This document shows, in pieces, positions 15,454-24,500 of a DNA stretch of 64,000 bases; the stretch's first letter is position 1; each line of letters opens with the position of its first letter. The notes under the pieces are model-generated. The model was not told the DNA's origin. It searched no databases and was given only the letters and a program-made list of their open reading frames with translations. The stretch is taken from contig SABC01000003.1 in NCBI GenBank assembly GCA_009929175.1, forward strand, positions 1 through 64,000. The letters are read 5' to 3'. The position numbers and the translations under genes are program-made. The DNA comes from Bacteroidia bacterium (GTDB taxonomy: Bacteria; Bacteroidota; Bacteroidia; Bacteroidales; UBA932).

Positions 15454-16591
15454 GTGAGGCTATCTTTTGCTCCAGAACATCGTCAAACAAATCCCTGGCA
15501 ACAATAGTACCGCTCTTGTCTATTAGATAATTGGCCGGTACTTTTTGAATATTGTAGGTATTTAGTACAATCGACGCCGGTCCTTGCCCGTCACAAACAC
15601 TTATCCATGGTAGTTTTTGTTCGTTAACCGCAGTAGCCCACGCGGTTTTATCGGTATCTACAGAAACCTGGTAAATTTCAAACCCCTTGCTTTTGTATTT
15701 TTCGTATAACTCCATATACTCCATGTTGAGCATCTTCTGTGCCGGATCTTTAACTGTCCAGAAAGAGAGTAGAATTACCTTGCCCGAAAGATCTGCCAGA
15801 TTTTTAGTCTGTGCTTTAGTATCGGGAAGTGAAATATCCGGGAATCCTGATTCCGAAGCATCAAGTATCTTGTTTGTAAAGATGTCAACTTTTTCCCTGC
15901 TGCCGATTTCGTCCATAAGCCTTTCCAGATAAACAGAACCCGGGTAGGCGACAGTCAGGGAGTCGTGTACCCTTTTGAACAGCAAAACATCCCTGACATC
16001 CGCAAAAAGTGGAATATCAGGTGATAGCCTGTGGTACATGAGAATAACGTTGGTTATTGAATTGGGATTGGTATATATGTATTTGATTGCATCCTGTTTG
16101 CTCTTGACATAATGACGGCCCAAAGCGTAGTTGAGCTCTTGGCTAAGGGGCTGGTTACCCGATTTGTCTGCCTGTTGCATCAGGGTCATCAGCGAATCAA
16201 AAGAGTTCTTGGATTTGGCCAGAGTCTTTTCCAATGATGTAAGAAGGAGAGACTCATCAGACCCCGAAACTTTCACATTCCTTCCTGTAGTATCTGTAAC
16301 CAGATTGATCATATCCCCGGGAAGCAGCACCATTGAGGCAACCTTTGCATTGCGATAATAGAGGTAGTAAAACTGAGGGGACTCTCCCTTTAATTTCACA
16401 TTTACGGTAAACCGGCCCTCTTTGTTGTACTTTAAGGTATCTACATCAGACAATCGACTTACTTCCAGAACCTTGAGCACAAGATCCCCATTAGTTGCCC
16501 CCTCGATCTTTCCATTAATCTTTACACTGTTGCTGCGGCTGCAGGAAAAAAACAAAAAGGGGATGAGTAGGGCTAGAAAAAGTTTGTTCAT
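15443..16591 (-). CDS. TlpA-like thioredoxin-fold lipoprotein with DUF4369 domain, lacking CxxC
   Basis: A 382-residue lipoprotein (lipobox FLFFSC, Cys17). A DUF4369-type beta domain covers about 22-115, followed by a helical linker and an AhpC/TSA-TlpA thioredoxin fold at about 245-382 (SLPDTKAQTKNLADLSGKVILLSFWTV). Bacteroidota have many such envelope proteins. Where active members carry WCxxC after the first strand, this one reads FWTVKDPAQ, so both redox cysteines are gone and disulfide exchange is unlikely. A binding or chaperone role is possible. It is 6 bases downstream of the HIT gene in the greA-HIT transcript. Confidence 0.85.
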   Translation of the reverse strand: MNKLFLALLIPFLFFSCSRSNSVKINGKIEGATNGDLVLKVLEVSRLSDVDTLKYNKEGRFTVNVKLKGESPQFYYLYYRNAKVASMVLLPGDMINLVTDTTGRNVKVSGSDESLLLTSLEKTLAKSKNSFDSLMTLMQQADKSGNQPLSQELNYALGRHYVKSKQDAIKYIYTNPNSITNVILMYHRLSPDIPLFADVRDVLLFKRVHDSLTVAYPGSVYLERLMDEIGSREKVDIFTNKILDASESGFPDISLPDTKAQTKNLADLSGKVILLSFWTVKDPAQKMLNMEYMELYEKYKSKGFEIYQVSVDTDKTAWATAVNEQKLPWISVCDGQGPASIVLNTYNIQKVPANYLIDKSGTIVARDLFDDVLEQKIASLMR

Positions 16592-16597
16592 CGGGAA

Positions 16598-16996
16598 TTA
16601 CAGTTTAATTTTAGAACTGATTAATTTGGCAATTTGCTCCATCTCGGAACGCTCCGGTTTAAGTTTTGGTCTGCTAAGGTCCATATCGCTCTCCTTGTTG
16701 AGTGGCACAAGATGGATGTGCGCATGTGGCACCTCCATACCCAATACAGCCACACCTATCCTCTTGCAAGGTACCGCCTCTTTTATACCCAAGGCAACCT
16801 TGCGGGCAAACAGAAACAACCGGCTGTACTCATCACTGTCAATATCGAACAGATAGTCAACCTCATTTTTGGGGATAACAAGTGTATGCCCCATTGTGAG
16901 TGGACTGATATCCAGGAATGCGAGGAAATCATCATCTTCTGCAACCTTCCATGCAGGAATCTCTCCTGCCACAATTTTGGAAAACACAGAGGCCAT
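16598..16996 (-). CDS. HIT-family nucleotide-binding hydrolase
   Basis: A 132-residue histidine-triad protein with the active-site motif HAHIHLVP (His-x-His-x-His-x-x). The fold begins FSKIVAGEIPAWKVAEDDDFLAFLDISP and contains TMGHTLVIPK, typical of Hint/HinT-like enzymes that hydrolyse nucleoside phosphoramidates or dinucleotides. The residue after the second histidine pair is Leu-Val-Pro. It lies two bases after greA, in the same operon. Confidence 0.92.
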   Translation of the reverse strand: MASVFSKIVAGEIPAWKVAEDDDFLAFLDISPLTMGHTLVIPKNEVDYLFDIDSDEYSRLFLFARKVALGIKEAVPCKRIGVAVLGMEVPHAHIHLVPLNKESDMDLSRPKLKPERSEMEQIAKLISSKIKL

Positions 16997-16998
16997 TG

Positions 16999-17472
16999 TT
17001 ATTTGGATATTTCGAGGATTTCAAATTTTATGAGACCGGACGGTACCTGAACCTCTACTATATCTCCCTTTGACTTGCCTATCAAAGCCTTACCAATAGG
17101 AGTTGCAGCGGCAAGCTTACCTTCCCTGAGGTTGGCTTCTGTCTCGCCAACCAAAGTGTACTCCACCGTAGTGTTGTTGGTCAAGTTTTTAAGCTTTACC
17201 TTGTTCATGATTTGGATATGGGTTGTATTGATCCTCGATTCGTCGATAATACGTGCGTTGGCAATCATCTCCTCGAGCTTTGCAATTTTGAGTTCCAAGA
17301 GACCTTGTGCCTCTTTTGCTGCATCGTACTCGGCATTTTCGGAGAGGTCTCCCTTGTCCCTTGCCTCGGCAATTTGCCTGGAGATTGAAGGGCGTTCAAC
17401 CGAAACCAAATGTTGATGTTCTGCTTTTAGCTTTTCTAAACCCTCTGCAGTTAAATAATGAATTTTTGACAT
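16999..17472 (-). CDS. greA: Transcription elongation factor GreA
   Basis: A 157-residue Gre factor. The N-terminal coiled coil (about 1-78) carries the acidic tip sequence RDKGDLSENAEYDAAKE that rescues backtracked RNA polymerase by stimulating RNA cleavage. The C-terminal FKBP-like domain ends TPIGKALIGKSKGDIVEVQVPSGLIKFEILEI. A -7 box TATCTTTG (17527-17520, minus) lies upstream, overlapping the terminator of the previous gene. Confidence 0.97.
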   Translation of the reverse strand: MSKIHYLTAEGLEKLKAEHQHLVSVERPSISRQIAEARDKGDLSENAEYDAAKEAQGLLELKIAKLEEMIANARIIDESRINTTHIQIMNKVKLKNLTNNTTVEYTLVGETEANLREGKLAAATPIGKALIGKSKGDIVEVQVPSGLIKFEILEISK

Positions 17473-17480
17473 ATTACTGG

Positions 17481-17513
17481 AAAATTAAAAAGAATCCTGC
17501 GTCACAGGACTCT
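17481..17513 (-). terminator. Terminator after the anchored acidic protein gene
   Basis: Minus strand AGAGTCCTG-TGACG-CAGGATTCT (17513-17491) followed by TTTTAATTTT: a 9-bp stem with one G-T pair and a T-rich tail, placed between the gene at 17551-18063 and greA. Confidence 0.65.
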
Positions 17514-17550
17514 TTAAGACAAAGATAATACTATTTATTTAATAAAAAAA

Positions 17551-18063
17551 CTAATCCCTGAATTTGGGAGCCGCCAGTTCGGAGTATAAAATAAAGAGAC
17601 GCGGGTCAAATTTCTCCTTAAGCAAATCAATTGACAAACCCGATTCGTTGTATTTATCCCCCGAGATTTCGTCACTGGAATAAATATCTTCGCCCTCGCT
17701 CTTGCTGTTTGCAGACTGTTCATCCAAAATGGATTGAACTGTATGTTTTGAGAAGGTCGACGGTTTTACCTCCTCTATTTTAACCTCATCTGCTACCGGT
17801 GCCGAAATGGATCCCTCATCCAGCTCTTCGTAATAGAATTCAAACGGATTCTCACTATGCTCCTCGTCAATCAGTGATGAAGCAACAAAAGAGAAGGGGT
17901 TTTGGGAAACAGGTTCTCGTTTTGGCTCAGTTGGTGTGGCATATGACTGGGTCGAAGGTTTTCTTTGCCTTGCAGCTGCCTGCTGCTCCTTTTTTTTCTT
18001 TTCGCTGTAGATCTGGAAAGCCATCACTGCAATCCCGATAACAATATAAAGAATAGTATCCAT
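17551..18063 (-). CDS. Hypothetical membrane-anchored acidic protein
   Basis: A 170-residue protein of no recognised family. An N-terminal transmembrane helix (about 4-20, ILYIVIGIAVMAFQIY) is followed by a basic stop-transfer SEKKKKE. A long, low-complexity acidic and Ser-rich region (about 35-150) follows, and a short C-terminal helix (DLLKEKFDPRLFILYSELAAPKF). The tail is probably cytosolic and disordered, with the C-terminal helix as a docking motif. It sits between ribF and greA with its own terminator. It is credible as a gene because neighbouring gaps and codon texture match. Confidence 0.7.
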   Translation of the reverse strand: MDTILYIVIGIAVMAFQIYSEKKKKEQQAAARQRKPSTQSYATPTEPKREPVSQNPFSFVASSLIDEEHSENPFEFYYEELDEGSISAPVADEVKIEEVKPSTFSKHTVQSILDEQSANSKSEGEDIYSSDEISGDKYNESGLSIDLLKEKFDPRLFILYSELAAPKFRD

Positions 18064-18119
18064 AATAAAAATTAGTTAAGTGCCGGCTGACCGATGCAAG
18101 TTAGTAATAATTGCCCGGA

Positions 18120-19034
18120 TTATCTCAATTTAAATTCACCTGTGGCAAGTATGTCAAGTGCCTGCTCCCTGTCGTTTTCCAGTTGGATTTTGAGATATTC
18201 CAGAGAATCAAAACGTTTCTCTTCCCTTAGCCTTTGTACAAATTCCAACTTGAGAGGCAATCCGTAAATATCTTCATTGAAATCCAAAAGGTGTGTCTCT
18301 ATACTTTTCTCCGTTCCTGAAGATATTGTGGGTCTTGTGCCGATGTTGGTTATCCCTTTGTAACAATTGCCGTGCACCTGGGCCACAACGGCGTAAACAC
18401 CATTGGCAGGCAATATCTTGAGGGGTTCGTAAAGTTTGATGTTTGCTGTGGGAAAGCCTATTGTACGGCCAATTTTCTTACCCTCAACTATTGCACCCTC
18501 AAGACCATAACGGTATCCAAGCATCTTGGATGCAAACTCTATCTCGCCGGAGCATAACGCCTCCCTTATCTTGGTAGAACTGATCACCACGTGGTCCGAT
18601 GTGTTTTCGAACTCAGAGACCCTTACCGGCTCTATGCCGTTCTTGATGGCAACTTCAAACATCTCTTGTTGCGTTTGGTTTGTATCATGGCCTACCCGGT
18701 GGTCGTAACCGGCTACCAGTGTTGTCACCCCGAACATATCACGGAGATATTTCCCGAAAAACTGGTCTGTGGATTGAGAGGCAAACTCTTTGTCAAAAGC
18801 GAGTACATGTACTTGCTCTATGCCAAGTGAGTGAAGCAAGCTTTTTTTCTCGTCCAGTGTGGTGAGCAGCCTGAACTTGGCTGCATCCTGCTGCAAAACA
18901 GCCCTGGGATGGGGCCAAAAAGTTACTACGGCCGGAGTCTTGCCCTGCTCCCGGGCAAGCCGGGTAACAGTGTCCAGCACTGCCCTGTGCCCTCTGTGGA
19001 CACCATCAAAAAATCCTGTAGCTGCTACAACCAT
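18120..19034 (-). CDS. ribF: Bifunctional riboflavin kinase / FAD synthetase
   Basis: A 304-residue enzyme making FMN and FAD. The N-terminal FAD-synthetase nucleotidyltransferase domain has GFFDGVHRGHRAVL. The central region carries ISSTKIREAL. The C-terminal riboflavin kinase domain has GRTIGFPTANIKLYEP and NIGTRPTI. The start lies inside the last codons of the glycogen fusion gene (10-base overlap), so it is translationally linked to the end of the glycogen operon. This link may be only positional. Confidence 0.95.
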   Translation of the reverse strand: MVVAATGFFDGVHRGHRAVLDTVTRLAREQGKTPAVVTFWPHPRAVLQQDAAKFRLLTTLDEKKSLLHSLGIEQVHVLAFDKEFASQSTDQFFGKYLRDMFGVTTLVAGYDHRVGHDTNQTQQEMFEVAIKNGIEPVRVSEFENTSDHVVISSTKIREALCSGEIEFASKMLGYRYGLEGAIVEGKKIGRTIGFPTANIKLYEPLKILPANGVYAVVAQVHGNCYKGITNIGTRPTISSGTEKSIETHLLDFNEDIYGLPLKLEFVQRLREEKRFDSLEYLKIQLENDREQALDILATGEFKLR

Positions 19035-22000
19035 TTTACCAAATCAAAATCTTGCCTGTGTGGCAATCCGTTGTTCCTGGGATAAACCCTTCCTGCCATA
19101 TTGAATGCTCCTGCAGTCTCTGCCAACATACTGCATTTATACCTTGCAATACCCTTGTCAAAACCTGCAAGTTCAAAATCATACCTTTTTGTAATCACCG
19201 AAACCTTATCGGTGCCGTTTTCGGCAATCAGCATCTCTACACCAATATCTTCGGGAGAGAGATCTCCAATAGAGAGGGCAACCTCAGCTGTGTATGTTTC
19301 CCCTAATATGATATCGGTTTTGGAATAATCAGGTTTGATATACTCCAGCACCTCAATATGTGGCCACTCTCTTCTGACTCTCTTTTTCCAAAGAGCCATC
19401 TCACGAGCAAAAGCAAAATCATCTTCTTTGAGTTGGGTGTGCCTTATCCTCAGCTTATTGTAAAACCGCTCGATATAGTCGGTCATCATTCGGTTTGTGG
19501 TAAAGTTCGATGCTACAAGGGCTATTGTGTTTTTAATTTGCTCGACCCAGCCTGTTGGAATTATGCTTTTGTCAGATGATTTCCTGTAAAAAAGAGGAAT
19601 TATTTCATTTTCCAGCATGCTGTAAATGGTTGCTGCATCCAACTGGTTCTGGAACTCCTGGTTGTCATAGTTCCGCTCCTGGGGAAGTGCCCATCCGGCT
19701 CCCTCCTTATAGCCCTCTACCCACCAACCGTCCAAAACCGAAAAGTGCATTACGCCATTCATGGCTGCTTTCTCGCCACTTGTTCCGGACGCTTCGAGAG
19801 GTCTGGTTGGTGTGTTCATCCATACATCTGCACCTTGTACCATCTGTTTGGCCAGGGTCATATCGTAGCCTGGAACAAAGAGGATTTTCCCGATGAACTG
19901 TGGCATTACGGAAACCTCAACAATCCTGCGGATCAGGTCCTGGCCTGCTTTGTCTGCCGGGTGGGCCTTTCCGGCAAAAATAAACTGAACAGGCATTTCG
20001 GGATTGTTTACAATCTTGTCCAGCCTGTCAATATCGGTAAAAAGCAAATGGGCCCGTTTGTATGTTGCAAACCTTCTGGCAAAACCAATGGTAAGAACGT
20101 CGTCCCTCAGGCTCTCCTTTATTTGTATCACCTGGCCAGGTGTATAATGGGCGACAGATGTGGGTGTCGAAAGTGATTGTTTGATTGCTTTGATCAGCCT
20201 GCTTCTCAACTTGTTCCTGACATACCATATGGTACTGTCTTCTACATCGTATATACCTTTGAAGCACTCCTTGTCGTAATGGTGGCTTTGAAAATCCTCT
20301 CCAAACACCTCTGAATGGATCTCCTTCCATTCCGGGGCGGTCCATGTGGGGTAGTGGACCCCGTTTGTAACGTAACTGACGTGCAATTCCTGAGGCAGAT
20401 ATCCTGGCCATAGGCCCGATAATATTGAACGGCTCACCTCCCCGTGAAGCATGCTGACTCCGTTTATCTCCTGTGAAAGGTTGGCTGCAAGGTTGCTCAT
20501 CGAAAACTTCTCATCTTTGTCAAAAGGATCGATTTTGCCGAGGGACATCAATATGTCCCATGTGATTTTAAGCCTTTCGGGATAATGGGAAAAATATCCT
20601 CTCATGAGATCCTCGCTAAAAGAGTCGTGGCCTGCAGGAACCGGGGTGTGGGTGGTAAATAGTGAGGAGCCCCTGACAACCTCCACCGCCTCTGCAAAGG
20701 TTAGGTTGTTGCCGGAAATGTATTCCCTCAGCCTCTCCAGTCCTATGAATGCAGCATGGCCTTCGTTGAGGTGGTAAACATCGGCCTCGATGCCCAAGGC
20801 CCTCAAGGCCCTTACCCCGCCTATGCCCAGCAACATCTCCTGTTTGAGGCGGTTTTCCCAGTCACCTCCGTAAAGATGGTGGGTGACAGCCCTGTCTTCG
20901 GGCAAATTCTCCTCAAAATCGGTATCCAGCAGAATCAACGACCTCCTTCCGACCTCTGTTTTCCAAAGCCTCGCCTTCATATTGCGTCCTGGCAGTGCCA
21001 CGCTTACCGTAATCCAGCTCCCTTGTGCATCACGCAGCGGCGAAACCGGAATCCTGCGGAAATCCTGTGCTTCCGAAACCGAAATCTGATCTCCGGTCGA
21101 TGAGAGTTTTTGGGTAAAGTAACCATTTTTGTAGAGCAAGCCCACAGCCGTGAGCGGCAGCATCATGTCACTCGCCTCTTTGAGGTAGTCTCCGGCAAGT
21201 ACTCCAAGGCCCCCGGAGTATATCTTCAATGATTTGTCCAATCCATACTCCATGCTAAAGTAAGCAATCCTGGGCCCATTTTCATTCTCTCCCTCCTTAA
21301 TGTAATCCGACAAATTACTGTAAACCGAATCCAGCTTCTTAAGGAACTTTTGGTCGTTTTCCAACTCCTTGTATCTCTTGAGTGAAAGCATGTCCAGCAT
21401 ATTTATGGGATTCCCTTCGCTCTCCTTCCAGAGATCTTTGTCCACCAACTTGAACAACTCGACAGCCTCCTGGTTCCAGCACCACCACAAATTGCGGGAT
21501 ATTGTTTCCAGATGTGTTAATCTGGGAGGTATCTTCTTGGTTACAATAATTTTACTCCAATTTGGAAAATTGGAGACATCCTTGCGGTTGGTTATATGGT
21601 CCCGGTCGTCGGATCCTGAGGGGAAGGTCCCCTTGTCCGTGGTTATCTTTTCTAATGACATTGAATAAGCTTTTATGTAATATTCGACAAGGTTGTCCCA
21701 AAGGGCTATCTTAGCCAACTCCCTGGAATTATCCCGCAACCTGGAGTGCTCCTCGGCCGGCAACAACGAAATTTCCAGGATTTTGGCAGCACATCCTTTT
21801 ACCACATCCTGGTAGTTTGAATCGGTTCTTTCAATGATCCCTATCTCTTTCCCGTATGTTCTTGCATGGTCCTTTACCCACAACCCAAAACCGGCAAGTG
21901 TCGTAGTTACCGTAGGGACTCCAAAAGCAAGGCTCTCCAGGGGAGTGTACCCCCATGGCTCGTAGTATGACGGGAAGAGAGTAAGGTCTAAACCGCATAA

Positions 22001-23239
22001 CAACTGGTAATACTTCATATTGAAGACACCGTCGTTTCCATTAAGGTAGCATGGCACAAAAAGAACCTTTACCTTGTCACTCTTCTTGTTGAGCAAATGT
22101 AGCCCGGCTACCTTGTTTGATACCGGATCACCCTCCGGATCACTTAATTTATGGGATACCCATGAGCCTTGAAGCTCCTTTACAGGACCGTTATGCGCCC
22201 CGGGGACAAGAACCCAGGCTATGATTTCCCTCTCCAGGGAGTTAAACCTGTTGACCTCGGCCAAAGCCTCCAGGAAAACATCTATACCCTTGTTCTTGAA
22301 TTCATACCGGCCACTTATGGCTACCATGAGTGCGTTCTCGGAAACCTCCGTGCCGGTCATTACCGATGCCACCTCCCTCATCCTGGCTTTGGCTGCATTT
22401 GTACAAACATCGTACTCCCCCGGTTGAGGGGTAAAACTGTTTTCAAAACCGTTCGGGGTAACAATATCGGGACTCTTTTCGAGGAAATGGGCGCACTCGG
22501 CAGCTGTTATATCGGAAACAGTAGTGAATATGTCCGAATTGTGTGCCGCACACCTTTCGAGGGAGTGTTTGGATACTATATTGAATTCCTTTACTTTGTC
22601 CCAGGTATTGTAACCCTCCATATTGTCGTACAAAGGGAGTCCGTTCCCGGCAATTGACCTCCCGACAACCGTTGCGTGGGTTGTAAAGATTGTAGATATG
22701 GGCAGTTTTGTGCTTTTGAGGTAGAGAACCCCTGCTCCTGTCATCCATTCGTGGAACTGTGCAACCACCTTCATGTTTGAAGTAAGGTTGAACAACATGT
22801 AGCTCTCAATTACCTTTCCCGCTGCATACCCGAAAAGGGCACTTTCGGTATAATCCCATCCACCCGAAAGGGAATCCAGTTTGTAGCTTTCCCAAAAGCT
22901 GGCAAAGACCTTATCTTTCTGTGATATGTAAGAACTAAAGTCGACAAGTACCGCTACCGGTGTTCCGGCCACATTCCAGCGGCCTACCCTTATCCTCAGA
23001 CCCTCTTGGTATGCTTTTACCCTCCAGGCTCTTAAAAGGTTGGGTTCTTCTATGAATTCAGGATTGTCCTCTGTCTCTCTCCAAACATCGGGTCCAACGA
23101 GTATATGATTGTTTTTTAATTCTTTTGCAAGGTTCAGGGCCTTTGTCGCTATTACAGTATGAATCCCCCCCACTTTATTGCATACTTCCCAACTAACCTC
23201 AAAGAGGCAGTCGGGTCTGTTGTTTACTTTATCTGACAT
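19025..23239 (-). CDS. Glycogen synthase (GT3) - glycogen phosphorylase (GT35) fusion
   Basis: A 1404-residue two-domain enzyme. Residues 1 to about 530 match GT3 glycogen synthases (FEVSWEVCNKVGGIHTVI, QFHEWMTGAGVLYL, FTTHATVVGR, PSYYEPWGYTPLESLAFG). A charged linker of about 30 residues follows. From about 560 there is a DUF3417-type N-terminal piece, then a GT35 alpha-glucan phosphorylase (AYFSMEYGL, IYSGGLGVLAGDYLKEASD, RFATYKRAHLL near 1055, and PLP-binding GTSGEKAAMNGVMHF with Lys about 1157). One chain therefore joins chain extension and phosphorolysis. Both halves keep their hallmark motifs. Its ATG overlaps the GH57 gene stop by one base. Confidence 0.92.
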   Translation of the reverse strand: MSDKVNNRPDCLFEVSWEVCNKVGGIHTVIATKALNLAKELKNNHILVGPDVWRETEDNPEFIEEPNLLRAWRVKAYQEGLRIRVGRWNVAGTPVAVLVDFSSYISQKDKVFASFWESYKLDSLSGGWDYTESALFGYAAGKVIESYMLFNLTSNMKVVAQFHEWMTGAGVLYLKSTKLPISTIFTTHATVVGRSIAGNGLPLYDNMEGYNTWDKVKEFNIVSKHSLERCAAHNSDIFTTVSDITAAECAHFLEKSPDIVTPNGFENSFTPQPGEYDVCTNAAKARMREVASVMTGTEVSENALMVAISGRYEFKNKGIDVFLEALAEVNRFNSLEREIIAWVLVPGAHNGPVKELQGSWVSHKLSDPEGDPVSNKVAGLHLLNKKSDKVKVLFVPCYLNGNDGVFNMKYYQLLCGLDLTLFPSYYEPWGYTPLESLAFGVPTVTTTLAGFGLWVKDHARTYGKEIGIIERTDSNYQDVVKGCAAKILEISLLPAEEHSRLRDNSRELAKIALWDNLVEYYIKAYSMSLEKITTDKGTFPSGSDDRDHITNRKDVSNFPNWSKIIVTKKIPPRLTHLETISRNLWWCWNQEAVELFKLVDKDLWKESEGNPINMLDMLSLKRYKELENDQKFLKKLDSVYSNLSDYIKEGENENGPRIAYFSMEYGLDKSLKIYSGGLGVLAGDYLKEASDMMLPLTAVGLLYKNGYFTQKLSSTGDQISVSEAQDFRRIPVSPLRDAQGSWITVSVALPGRNMKARLWKTEVGRRSLILLDTDFEENLPEDRAVTHHLYGGDWENRLKQEMLLGIGGVRALRALGIEADVYHLNEGHAAFIGLERLREYISGNNLTFAEAVEVVRGSSLFTTHTPVPAGHDSFSEDLMRGYFSHYPERLKITWDILMSLGKIDPFDKDEKFSMSNLAANLSQEINGVSMLHGEVSRSILSGLWPGYLPQELHVSYVTNGVHYPTWTAPEWKEIHSEVFGEDFQSHHYDKECFKGIYDVEDSTIWYVRNKLRSRLIKAIKQSLSTPTSVAHYTPGQVIQIKESLRDDVLTIGFARRFATYKRAHLLFTDIDRLDKIVNNPEMPVQFIFAGKAHPADKAGQDLIRRIVEVSVMPQFIGKILFVPGYDMTLAKQMVQGADVWMNTPTRPLEASGTSGEKAAMNGVMHFSVLDGWWVEGYKEGAGWALPQERNYDNQEFQNQLDAATIYSMLENEIIPLFYRKSSDKSIIPTGWVEQIKNTIALVASNFTTNRMMTDYIERFYNKLRIRHTQLKEDDFAFAREMALWKKRVRREWPHIEVLEYIKPDYSKTDIILGETYTAEVALSIGDLSPEDIGVEMLIAENGTDKVSVITKRYDFELAGFDKGIARYKCSMLAETAGAFNMAGRVYPRNNGLPHRQDFDLVKWL

Positions 23240-24486
23240 TACTGTTTTTTCTTAATTCGGTTCGCTTTTTTCACAAGGATACTATCCTTTGCAATAATTG
23301 TTCCACCCTCGACCCGAAGCATGAAATCACTAAGGACGTTCATATAATTGATGAACGCCTCATAGGGTGTGTCGTACGGATTGAAGTATTTGTGTACTGC
23401 CCCGTCCGAAAAAAATTTGGTACACATGTAGTAGAAGTGGTCACTTTGTTGCAGCTTGGCAAAGTTAGATGTTATCGCAGGATCGTTGCATAGTCTCACC
23501 GATTTTTCGATGGAGTACAACTTCTGGAAAGCCTCATCCTGCAATTCGTTGCCCAGCCATGCACTGGTATCCCTCTCCTCATCGGCCCACGAAATGGGAA
23601 AAGGGACATGAAGGGGTGCTACCGGCTGGTGACGCTCACAAATACCCGAAGGGGTGTCAAACTTAATGTTTCCGTTGGTTAAAAGGGCACCCGGAAGATG
23701 CTTTAGGAAATCAAAGATACCGGTGGATGCCTGTTGGTGCTCCCCAAATGTTTCATAGTCCATGAAGAGATTGACTATCTCATCTTTCCTTAGGATGCTG
23801 GCAAGCCAGGCAGCATATTTGTCCGAAGTCAAAGGCCAATGTTCCCAATTCCTGTCTGAGAATCTGAAAGCAATATCGTCACTCAATGTAAAATTTTTGA
23901 GAAGCAACTTCAATCTTGGATTTATGGCATTTGTATACAAATAGTTAGGACTCTTCCATCCAAGAATATGTTTAGCTCCCTCGGTAAGCATTGCCTTATA
24001 CCCCATGTCTGCTACCATGGACCCTATGGTGTCGGAGTAGATCAACTCGGTGTTCCGGAAAACCTTTGGTTTTACTCCAAAGCAGGACTCAATCACGGCA
24101 GAGTGTAACTTGACCTGATGCCGGAACTCGTCGGGAGAGATTAACGAAGCCAATGAGTGGGAGTAGGTTTCGGCCAAAAACTCAACCGAACCGGTTTTTG
24201 CCAGTTCCCGGAAACTCTCAATGACCTCAGGTGCATATTTTTCAAACTGTTCAAGGACTGTTCCCGAAATTGAAAAAGTAACCTTGAATGCCCCGTCATA
24301 TTTTTTTATCAGTTCCAATATCAGCCGGTTTGCCGGCAGGTAACAACGCTCCGCGACCCTTTTCAAAATAGTCTTGTTGGCAAAATCATCGTAATAGTAA
24401 CTCTCCCTTCCAATGTCAAAGAAACGGTAAAGCCTTAGCCTGTCGGGCTGATGCACCTGAAAATAAAAACATATCGATCTTTCCAT
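23239..24486 (-). CDS. GH57 family alpha-amylase / glucanotransferase
   Basis: A 415-residue glycoside hydrolase family 57 protein. It opens ICFYFQVHQPDRLRLYRFF, the GH57 first motif with the conserved His. The likely nucleophile is Glu in KVFRNTELIYSD and the acid Asp lies in LFMDYETFGEHQ. There is no signal peptide, so it acts in the cytosol, probably on glycogen-derived maltodextrins. It sits 14 bases after the GT4 gene and overlaps the fusion gene (TAATG), in tight operon order. Hydrolase versus transferase activity cannot be told from sequence. Confidence 0.9.
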   Translation of the reverse strand: MERSICFYFQVHQPDRLRLYRFFDIGRESYYYDDFANKTILKRVAERCYLPANRLILELIKKYDGAFKVTFSISGTVLEQFEKYAPEVIESFRELAKTGSVEFLAETYSHSLASLISPDEFRHQVKLHSAVIESCFGVKPKVFRNTELIYSDTIGSMVADMGYKAMLTEGAKHILGWKSPNYLYTNAINPRLKLLLKNFTLSDDIAFRFSDRNWEHWPLTSDKYAAWLASILRKDEIVNLFMDYETFGEHQQASTGIFDFLKHLPGALLTNGNIKFDTPSGICERHQPVAPLHVPFPISWADEERDTSAWLGNELQDEAFQKLYSIEKSVRLCNDPAITSNFAKLQQSDHFYYMCTKFFSDGAVHKYFNPYDTPYEAFINYMNVLSDFMLRVEGGTIIAKDSILVKKANRIKKKQ

Positions 24487-24500
24487 AAATCCTGTAATTG

